The translations under genes and the position numbers were made by a program. From assembly GCA_003864495.1 (NCBI GenBank), contig ML133479.1, positions 441,854 through 505,853 on the forward strand: DNA of 64,000 nt. Direction: 5' to 3'. Within the stretch, counting starts at the first letter, position 1, and every line of letters starts with the position of its first letter. The stretch comes from Nemopilema nomurai. Taxonomy: Eukaryota > Cnidaria > Scyphozoa > Rhizostomeae > Rhizostomatidae. Below the pieces are notes generated by a model, which saw nothing but the letters and a program-made list of their open reading frames with translations, was not told the DNA's origin and ran no database searches. This document shows positions 35,070 to 45,600 of the stretch, piece after piece.

Positions 35070-36288
35070 CACAGTCAATGGACGTGCAACTGCAACAACC
35101 TTTTGCGTTCTTGATGGTGATTCAGGTAAATTGCGTAAACATTTCAGCTCGCCTCTTATATGCCGTGCTACTTCTTCGACTGAGTTTCCCGTTTTCTTTT
35201 CTGTTCTCCAATTCCAGTGGTATGGCCTGGTGCTAGCTCTTGTTTCCGGTACTCGTTGCATCTGCAATAGTGATGCGCCTTGGATTCTGATTGATATTCC
35301 AGAGGACGTCGCTCGCTGAATAGAAAGCAAACATTGGTCTCACCTAGCCATAGATGAATATCTTCTTGCAGCTGATATTTCTCATCATTCTAACACCCTT
35401 TTCATCTCCGTTTCCTCTTGGCTGGTGCCTGAATGCACCTGCTTCTAGAGAGTAAACAGCTAATTCTGATTAAGATTTTCTCTCAAAGCCGCCTCAAATG
35501 ATAACGGGGCCGGTGGCTTAACACTCTCTTTAGTGAGCAAGTCAAATTAAACACGATTTGATTCATTCTTTCGTGCAGGGAGGGAAAAGCTACACATTTT
35601 CAAAATTTAATGTTGGTAAATAAAGACAAAGGTTTAGAAGCTACGGAAAATAATAAAAGATTCTCTGTCCACCTTCCATGTTCATAAAACCTGCATATTA
35701 ATTGTGCCATCATAACCAATATTTCTTTTTCCCGTGCAGCAACGATTCTTTCTCTAGATCCTTTCACTAGGGAGTCTGGTACCCAGGGTAGGTTGAGTTT
35801 GCCATTACTCTTAAATTTTTCTTAAATTTTAGCAATTTTGAGGCTCAATATTCTCATAGATTTAATTATTAGAAAAAGGTGTGTAGTTATTATCGTTTTA
35901 AGGGGACCATATATCTGGTCAAAATGGTACTTGCTTGCATAGCAAGCAGCTAACGTTTTCACCCTGTATTTTTTTCGATCTGAAACTGGCTATTTATGGT
36001 GTCATCTTTTAGTCATTTTGATAGTGGCCGTTAATAGCGTTTTTTGATTCCATTAGTCAAAGCGGGCAGTCCTCTACGAACCTGTCACACTTGGTATCAA
36101 GAACGCGACAAGCTGCTTCAACCCCTCCCCCTAGCGGTGGTGTGACGTTTTTTAAATGACCAATGCCCCGCCCCCAATCTTTGTCAAACTGTATTTTATT
36201 TCATTCATAACAGTGTACTGAATTAGAATGAATATAGTAAGCAGCCCAACAGCCGCAACCTACGACCTTACAGTCCGGTAAAATTACA
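35070..36288. other. Non-coding region upstream of the GPCR gene
   Basis: This region probably holds the promoter of the minus-strand GPCR gene. The only distinctive motif is TCTGGTACCCAGGGTAG at about 35774, also present at about 31364 in PHKA intron 33, probably the end of a small dispersed element. No coding exon was found. Confidence 0.45.
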
Positions 36289-36712
36289 CGTTTTCTATAT
36301 AAGAAACCTAGTACTAGAGCCTTAAAATATTTAAGAAAATTTTAAAACTAAATCATTATTTTCAAGAAACTCCAAAAAAATAAGATGACTTTCTGAGCCG
36401 GAAAATAATAGGTACCGGGTGTCTCGGTAATAATACGAAAATAATACAACAATTTAAGCACACTGTACCGGGTGTCTCGATAAAAAGTGCCCATTTTCCC
36501 ATAAGAATGATGAACAAGAGATGCGATATAAAATCTTACTGTTGTGTTATAAACTTTAATACAATTAATATGTAAGGAAAGGCACAAAATTTTATGTTAA
36601 ATGCTTATCTAAAAATAAGAAAACTTTTAAGAAACTTTTCGTACTAGAAACTAGTGAAAAATTAAGAAACTTTTAGTACTAGGATCCAGCTAGGTTTCTT
36701 ATAAAAAAACGA
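36289..36712. mobile_element. TIR element (MITE-like) beside the tRNA gene
   Basis: The left end (36289-36311, containing TATAAGAAACCTAG) is repeated inverted at the right end (36691-36712). Inside are copies of AAGAAACTTTT(C/A)GTACTA and two copies of TACCGGGTGTCTCG 54 bases apart. The size of about 420 bp without coding capacity fits a non-autonomous DNA transposon. Confidence 0.6.
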
Positions 36713-36884
36713 GGTGTAAAGGCGCCATGACATTTGCTTAAAATGACAAATCCGACAACGCCAAAGAATTTTTAAAGCGATATCGATTATGAATGGGTAG
36801 CTGTATTAATTTCCCTTCTATCTAAATAAAAAAGTCTAAAGGAAAAAAATTATATGCTGAGAAATTACTATGGGGGTCAAAAAC

Positions 36885-36965
36885 TGACAGGGTGGGATTC
36901 GAACCCACGCCTCCGGAGAGACTAGAGCCTAAATCTAGCGCCTTAGACCACTCGGCCACTCTGCC
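36885..36965 (-). tRNA. tRNA-Leu (anticodon UAG)
   Basis: On the minus strand the gene has a D-arm TGGCCGAGTGGTCTAAGGC, an anticodon arm CTAGA-TTTAGGC-TCTAG (anticodon TAG, reading CUA leucine codons), the long variable arm typical of tRNA-Leu (TCTCCGGAGGC) and a T-arm GTGGG-TTCGAAT-CCCAC. The body is near identical to animal tRNA-Leu(UAG). The 3' side of the acceptor stem is one base short, so G1-G7 pairs only with A6 bulged (GGCAG with CTGTC, then G7 with C). The discriminator is A and a TTTTT terminator follows immediately (36879-36883), which argues for a live gene. Confidence 0.88.
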
Positions 36966-37126
36966 GACGTTTGAGGATTCGGTAGAAGTCAATTAGAAAC
37001 GTCAATAAAAGAAGTCTGAAAGCAAGATTTTGAAAACATTCGCACTAATAACATTCAATTGGTTCTAGAGCAAAATATCACATTTTCTAACAGGGCATTA
37101 AGCGAAAGTAAATTGTTGAAGTAGAA

Positions 37127-37509
37127 TGGAATCTTAAAGTTATGACGTCACAAAAATCTATTCTAGAAATTTTTTAACTTGGATCCTATAACCTGAAAGC
37201 GCAGCATGAAATACCTCTTAATAGGCAAAATTATTCAATGTGCTATAAATTGGTAGAGATATGGCCATGAGAGTATTCGCTCTTTCCGTATCAAACTCTT
37301 TATTTTGGCCTCTGTTCGTAATATTACGAGCAGTGCCAATAGAAAAGTGATTCGTTGAAATTCTTCATTGGCCATACCTAAACCAATTTTAGACACACTT
37401 CGCAAATTTTGCGTGCTTGGAAGTATTTCATGATGATCTTTTATTTTATGTAAATAAAGCTCAACAATGCTAAAAGTATATTATTGGTGACGTCACTTTT
37501 TAGAACTCT
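37127..37509. mobile_element. Non-autonomous TIR element (MITE), copy 2
   Basis: Collinear over nearly its whole length with the inverse of 13373-13787. Shared landmarks include TGACGTCACAAAAATCTATT, GATCCTATAACCTGAAAG, AGAGATATGGCCA and CATTGGCCA, ending in GAACTCT. The divergence suggests an old family. Confidence 0.7.
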
Positions 37510-39615
37510 TTTGAAAGGGAGACCCAAATTTCTTTTATCAACGAATACATTAAAGTTTCAAAACTTTGTTCCAAAATTGTTATCAAAGGTGACATCCGAA
37601 AACCACGTGCCTTATTTTGTGCTATTTGCCAATATATTAATTCGAAAAGATTGCTGAAGGTTAGCATTTACCATCATCTTGTTTCTCGAGATGCTGGAAC
37701 GTGCTTCTCAAATGGGCAAAGTTCGTCAAACAACTAAGATGGTTTTCCTTTTGCTTGTCAGGTAATGCCTTAAATGTTCGTATCTTCATCATATCATCAA
37801 TATCATCTATGTTCGACTCACTTTTCTGGCATTTTTCATCTCCAAATTGCTGCTTTTTTAATCATGGTAAATACCTTAGACTCACAAAGCCGGTTTCTGA
37901 TTATAAGACTTCCATTCCTAGCAAATTATAAGCGTGATATCTAATTAAGTACAGGGGTGTGGGCTTCTTAGCAAGGATACGAATCCACCCAAAATGGCAA
38001 ACTAAAATTCAGCAGTCATTAGTACAATAAGTAGCGGGTAAAAAGGAGAGACAACCGCTTACTAACGACCACCACATTAAACTACGGATAAACGGACTGT
38101 CAAGAGCGTGTTCGCTTGCTGTCTGCCATTTCGGCTAATTCAACGCATAGATAATAATTACATAAAATCAATGTTATTTCAGATTTGCTTGCTTAATCTG
38201 GAAACAAAAGCAGCTGCCACATATCAAAATCTCTAACCTAATAGCTGCAACAAATACATTGAGCCAAAGTTTTTCAAAGTAAACTTGCATTTGTAATTTC
38301 TTCTAGCGCTAGTAATCGAGGGCCTATTTGCTGACCTTATGTTCCCCACTCCCAATTTTGATGAAAATAATATTCTAGAATACAGATGATGCACGGTTAC
38401 GAGGCGAAGGAGTCAACAGGTCGTCATAAACATGCATAACAGGAGATCATGCACAGACATCTTCTAGTTAGAGCTCCACAACTACAATCAATCAATTCAA
38501 CAAATTGTTATGCCGTTATCTCGTCATAGACATTGATGATCAGATCAGTATTTTCCAGCTTTCAAGTTCCAGCGTTCTTATTTCTCAGCAGCTTCCAAGT
38601 ATCCACATATTTGCTCATTGTCTTCCCCTTCTGTCTCTCTTACTTTCAATTTTTCCTTCAAATATCCAAGCTGTGATTTCCTCATTCTGTTTTCAACCTT
38701 CTGTTGCCATTTGCTCTGGTTAGTATTTTGACTACTGACTTTGTGCGTCCAGGACATCTTCAACATTCCTCGCCAAAACCACATTGTCGCTTTAGCCTCT
38801 CATTCTTTCAGCTTTTTGTTTGTAAATATCCAGCATTTCGATGTACAAACTATAAGTGTTGTCCACACATACCTACAGTATCTAAAAATATGCGAGGAAA
38901 CGTTTGAAATCCTGCTTTTGTCTACTTACCTTGTTGGGGAAATTATCATTTTGTCTCTCATTGCCAAATTTCAGAGTCCACGGCTCCACGGCTGGGAGCC
39001 GGAGGAAGATTTTACTTGCTAGTGTCATATTTGAGGAAAGTTTATTAGTAGATTTTATCATTGACAATGAAAGTGACAGTAAAAATTCGCGTTTTGAGGT
39101 AGTAGTGAGGAAGGTTTTAATTGTAAAAATTACAGTCGGAAACTGCAAAAGTTATAGAAGCCTTGGCAGACTCAAATATAAGAACTTGACTTAAATGTCT
39201 TGCTCTGTGCATGAATGCCAAGCTGATAATATTCAGTAAACTTTTTTAATTACTACAAATTGAACTAATATATGCAAGGACTTCAGCTAGCATCGGAAAC
39301 TGGTCTTTTGTGCTATAAGACTTGGATTGCAAGCACGAGCCTTTGCAGAGATAAAAAAGTTTATGTGGGTGGGGGAGGGAAAGGAAATTGGGCTAAATGA
39401 TAGAGCAAATCTATATGAAATAGCAGCAAAAATCTACCGAGCCTTTTCCCACAGCACGGCACCCCTTATACAACTTGAACAGCGAGCAGAATTTAGAATA
39501 TTTATGAATCAACGGAGAGGGAAATTACATATCATTACCTGAAAAGGAGGCTGATGCTAGGGCAGAAACCCGACGGAAAAGAGGTAGCGTCAATTTTCAA
39601 AGAACGACCAGGAGC
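37510..39615. other. Intergenic region upstream of the fusion gene
   Basis: About 2.1 kb. It contains the second copy of the GGCTCC-hairpin repeat (38985-39175) and otherwise only short open frames without recognised similarity. The 5' untranslated exon(s) and promoter of the desulfurase-TtcA gene should lie in or before its last part. The coding frame is open back to a TGA at about 39513. Confidence 0.45.
38985..39175 (+). repeat. Dispersed repeat headed by a GGCTCC hairpin, copy 2
   Basis: Plus-strand partner of 32050-32265. Both start with GGCTCCACGGCTGGGAGCCG and share GTCA(C/T)ATTTGAGGAA, TTTTATCAT and ACAATGAA at the same spacing. Confidence 0.65.
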
Positions 39616-42600
39616 ATGGAGGCACAAGTTGGTGCAGATATCAAGTTGAGGTTTGGCAGCAGAAAATTCTACGATATTAGAATACCTTCTTACAATGAGC
39701 TCGCAAATGTTGATGCAGAAAAGGAAGAATCAACGAACAAGCTTTTTAGATATGTTGATGAAAACTGTATTGGAAGAGACCGTATGTTCGCCGGTCCCTA
39801 TGGATCGCTCCCAGGTGAGACAATGTTTTCTTGTATGACCCAAGGCCAAGAAACCTTTTTAATCAATGCCTTTTCTTGAAACAAAAGATAGAAAACTTTA
39901 GAGAAAGCTTAAATGACTGTTAGATCTAGGTCACTTAACTGGAAAAATTGATTTTCTAGCAAGATTCAATAACAAATAAATTCCTCTAGATGTTTGTGTG
40001 CCAGTGCTTTTTACACCAAGAGCATAAAAAACGCAGCACATTACGATTTATATGGGCTGGGAAATTCAAGCTATAAGATACCAAAATGGAAATATATGTA
40101 ACTGTAAACATAACTATTAGGCATAAATCTAGGTCACTTAACTGGAAAAATTGATTTTCTACACTTTCTTTCCCATTTTCTCACCTTGTTGCTTTTGGTG
40201 AGACTCAAAGTTTAATTGTGAAAGTGATGGGCTAACAATGCGCGGAAGCCTAAAATGATCATAGTAGCTGGATTGTTGAAGGGCTAGAAGTGCATTCTTC
40301 ATTTTGGATTCTTCTTTAAAAATTTATTCATAGATTTATATTTTTGAAAAAAATGAAATGTAGAGGCTACGTTATTCCTGTTGGCAATGCCAAGAGCAAA
40401 AAAGAAATTGCTGTTATTTGGGTTATATTTCTTGTTTATGTAGGCTATATGCAACTGCTGAGCATAACCAAACTATAAATGTTAGATCATTATTGTTTGA
40501 TTCTTAATTGATTTTGTCAATTATGACAATTGCTATAGCAATCCAACTGAACACAAACAACATAGATTTCCTGGGAATCATTCCTCTATAGGACTCTCCA
40601 AGTCCTAACAATATATTTTGTATATTTCTATTTCCAAAACAGCAGCAAAAAGCACAATATAATGTTCAATGTAAACTGATAGCATTTTCTGCAAAGGAAC
40701 TTTGAAGCTACAGTGCTTACTTATTCTAACATGACCATTATAGCCAGTAATCACATTCAAAGTATTAAATGTATGATATTTTATTCAGATAACTATTTAA
40801 GGAGCTACATAGTGTATAAGATAATGGTACTTTTGTGTAACTTCTGCTTTGTTTCTTTGAAGTTTTATGAAAGCTGCCCTTTTCCATGCTAATTTATTTT
40901 TTTTCTGGTTGAGATTTTACCAAACCCTTTAAAGCAATCATTCATTGCATGTTATGTAGAGGTCCACTAATACTTGAAGTTTCTCTCTTTCTTTCACATA
41001 TATCTATGAATCTTTTTTTTCTGTTATGTAGAGGTTCACTAATACTTGAAGTTTCTCTCTTTCTTTCACATATATCTATGAATCTTTTTTAGTGACATAT
41101 TGTGACTACACAGCTTCTGGCAGGTATGTCTTCTTTATTGCATAAGAATATTTCATTCCGACTGCAGCTTGCCTCTCGTCTTCAACTTTGTCAAGCTTCA
41201 TCTAGTGATAAAGTTAGATATAAATATTCTATACTTATAGCAAATGATTAGTCATATGAATAATTGTCTTGCTTCCATCTCAATGTATCTGATTGTTGTT
41301 AGTTTGTAGGTATTTGCAGATATTAGGATATCTCTGAAAATAATTAAAGCAAAATGATTACAGATGGCTGGACAATTCAAGACAACATTTAAGTTTATGA
41401 AAACAATATACTTTCTAAGGATTGCCTTGTGTCTCATTCCTTGAATTATTGCACTGTTCTACATGCTTGAGACTTTTAAAGTTCCTATCAAATTTTTCTC
41501 AAAACAGAGCATTAAGATTCCTTGAAGATTTCATCCAGGATGAAGTCCTACCTCATTATGGAAACACGCACACAACAACAAGTGTTACATCACTACAGAC
41601 AACACTTTTTAGACATGAAGCCAGGTAACAGATTGAACTTTGAAAACAATGAAATCAGATTTGTTGTATTCCATAAAAAGTTTTCTGATATTGGACAAAT
41701 CGGATATTGAAAATATAATGCAAATTGGCAATTGTAATGGCAAGTTGTAGTGGCTGGGCCCTTCTGGAATCTATGATTTGATAATTATTTGACAAAAGCA
41801 AATGTTGTTGAGTATAAAAGAAAGTGTGTAGTTTTGAAGTGTAGAAAATTTTCTGATGGCCAGATGTGTGTAGCTGCCAACTGAAATCTCTGCACCTCTT
41901 TCATAAAGATGAAATTAGCTGATTGGAAACTTCTGATGTGCCACCTCTTTGACATGTAGAGTGTAGCCCAGTGCCACAATGTCAAATAGGCAAACAGGTC
42001 TTAATCTTAGTGAGAAGGTATGTAAAAACCCAGACATAGACCCTTCAAAGGATGGGAAAGACCAGCCAAAAGGGAGGTCGATGTCAACACCATATTTTTC
42101 TATCCAGTAAATTTTGGATGTTCTTACATTCTAATATATACGGATTGAGATCGAGTTTACAAAGCTTTGAAAATTGGCAAAGCTGAAGCAGCAATGTGAA
42201 ACAGCGGAATGATAAAGAGGTAGTAGGATAATGTCCCTTAAAATTAAAATCATGTCTCTTTTGATCTTGCTTTCAGAGACATAATACGAAATGCAGTGAA
42301 TGCCAGTGAAATGGATGCTGCAATATTTGTAAGCAGCGGGGTCACTGGCGCCATACACAAACTCATTCACGCGATGAACATGCAAAAACCACCTGTAAGT
42401 TGATATTGTCCCTCGTCCGCCGCTCGTTCCTGAATGACGCTTAATCGGTATTGAATAAGTAATTGGCGTTGCAAGGTGCCTGAAAAACAGGAAACTTCAA
42501 TTACTTTATATGTAATGAGTCATCATTTATTTATCATCTATTTTGCATCTTGGCTATAGAAAGCTAGCATGGACATGCACTTTTGCACTATCCAAGGAGC

Positions 42601-45600
42601 TACCCGCTCGATACATTCTTAATTTTTCATCAGCCACCATGAATGGTAGCTCCGGCAAGTTGATCACTGGATGAGTTAGGTTACTGAAAACAACAAAGAT
42701 GTCTTGAGAAAAAATAGTCTCGAATAAACAAGCAATTTGTCACAAATTAATGAATAATGCTCAAGCCATTTGATACGCCCAAGTTTATGCGACAAATGAT
42801 ATCGAATTTTCTTAACCTCAAAAATTTTCTTATGCGACAAACGATATCGAATTTTCTTAACTTCAAAAATCAGGCTTAGATATCGTTTTTGTACTCAGCC
42901 ATGTTTTTCTGTATGGTTTTAACCCTGGCATTGACTTTTATTAAATCGTTTTCCCAGGGCCTTTCCAATTCTTATAAGGCTTTATCCAATTGAATATTTT
43001 GATTTTGTATGTAAGACTTGCCGCCATTTATTGTGAAATGCTCGCCGCTTGACGCTCTAATTCCTGGTGACTTTATTACCATTGCTAACAATTTCTTCCT
43101 CTCAAAGTTTAATGGCTTTATTAGCCAATTTATTGTAGAGACCACGTGCGAATTCGCTACAGCACTATTTCATGAACGGATCGAAATTTCGTTGTCACGT
43201 ATTGAGGAAGTATATTCAAGGCATTTTCAAGACCATAATGTCATTCTTTTGACTGCAGGTCGTTTTTGTCAGCCCGTATGAACATCACTCAAACCTGTTA
43301 TCTTGGAAGGAAATCGGTGGTGAGGTAAGTTACGCCCCATCTTGGCTGCTGTCATGTGAACCCTGAACTAGCGGCGAGGCTTCATTCTGTACAATTGGCT
43401 GCGTAGAATTGGCACCTCTGGGGTGGAGTGGTTTAATAATTTTTCACAAAAGCAATTGCTTTGTGGCCTTCAAGGGGTAATTATGCTGGATAGGTTACTG
43501 TGTATAATTGCCTACTTCGATCCATCGCACATGGGTAATATTGGAAAGTTACTTTAAGTTGCAGAAATGCTACCACCAACTCCCTCTAAACCCCCCACCC
43601 CTGCACTCAATTTTATTTACAAAGATATCTGTACAGCTTTACTTACAATAATATAGTTTACTGATGCCACCCTGTGGTGTTTTTATGTTGGGGAGTAATT
43701 AAAAGAGATTTTGGGGGTTTTAGTATATCTTCGTCAGTATTTGAAGACACGGATAATCTTCATGTGCAGGTTGTCTGGACAAACGAGAATGAGGATGGCT
43801 GCGTGGACCTTGGACACTTGGAGGAGAACCTTAAGGTACACCTCACCATTGTTCAATACTGAGCACCATTTACAATTTCTGCCAAAAGTCTTGGAACACT
43901 TGCTCAAATTTAAGCATCGCGCAAGTTGCCAAATCCCCCCGCCCCGCAAACAATGTTGTGTAGCGCAAAAGTGAGTAATCATAAAAACAAAAGTGAAGTA
44001 TTCTCATGTATGTATGGCCTTTCCCTAAAGATGCTGTTTAAAGACACTGTTTAAGGGGGCAAGGGGGTTGCAGCTACCAAGGAGAAACGGAAATAGAACG
44101 GGGGTCGCAAAATCACCAACATCTCACGGTGTTCCTACTACTTTTGGCAGAGATTGTAGTCAAATCGACAGTGTCTCGTCATTACGAGATGAAGTACCGC
44201 TTGTGATCATTAGAATGATAGCGAAGAATCAACTTTTATAGAAGTGAGTTCTGAATTTGCTCTAATGGATCGAAGCTTGAATAGAAATACAGAGAGCTCA
44301 AGGTGCGATATTGTTTCTCTTTGCAGAAATACCAGAGCTGCGACCAACCACTGATAGGGTGCTTTTCAGCTGCATCGAATGTCACGGGGATACTTACGGA
44401 CGTCGATGCCGTTGCTGCGTGTTTGCATCGGCACGGCGCCTTGGCGTTTTTCGATTATGCAACTGCAGGTATCGTCTTCACCTTCTACGAGTGATTGATC
44501 TTATTAGGGCATATTTTCATGCAGTGAATTTGCATTTCTTCAGCGTAAAGTGCGTCATTTATTTGTAGAAAGATGGTTAAGTTTTGAAGCAAATTCGATA
44601 CGAATAGACTTAAAAACACTTTCATGTACATAGCTAGAGAAATTTGCCTCTTCACAATAAAAAAACTGGGCTAAATAAGACCCAAGGCATTTTTCTAAAC
44701 CTAGATCGGAAAACTGATATACCAATAAGCCTTAAAGCTTATACTTCAAAAATAACTATTTACAGCTGCCTTTTCTTGCCTATCAGCCGTATACAAATCC
44801 TAGTTTTTTGTTCACATTTTTCAGAAGTTTATCTAATTAATTTTCTTGTGAGAGTTACTTCATCACTTGACTGTCAGTTTGCGAAGTTATTTCTATTGCA
44901 TTTGTTCATCGATTTATCTTTTGAATACTATATTTTTGTACGTTTTCTTGCCATCTGTATTTGCTGCTTTTTTTGCTTTCCAGCCCCATATGTGGAGATT
45001 AACATGAATCCATTGTCACTGAGGTAATCCTAATTGAATTTCGATCCTATCGAAAATCATCTGTGGTTATTAATTTGCAGAAACTAAATGAAAATCTTAT
45101 TTCCTGACTTACCTTCAAGGTAACGCCTGTTAAAACGGCTCTTCTGACTCCGTGAAATTTCTTTGCACACGTTTTTCAAAGTTGCTGAGGTCTGTTGGTG
45201 TCATTGCTATGATCATCAATGACACCCCTACGATCCTCATTTGCTCTATTCACAGAGAGTTTTTTCAATGAAAAACAATTTAAATCAGTGAATGCATGTT
45301 GAAATTTCACATATAATTTTATGCTTCAACAGCTCCGCACAGGGACTCGTTCACAAAGATGCAGTTTTTGTATCACCCCACAAGTTTGTAGGGGGCCCAG
45401 GAACCCCAGGTTGGTAATGTTATGCTATTGCAACTCTCTGGTAACTAAAACATGTCTCGTTAGTGGCTAAAAGAAGCCAATAAACAGTTTTTGTGACATT
45501 ACTAGCACGGAATACCTCAAACCCCTTGGTCATGGGATTTCATTTTTCTGCAAATCTGTTTCAAAGGACGTCATTTGCACCTCTCTCAATCGGATTCATG

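Noticed and set aside
34009..35319. Forward-strand frames of 106-110 residues opposite the GPCR gene
   Set aside because: They are antisense shadows of the seven-helix frame.
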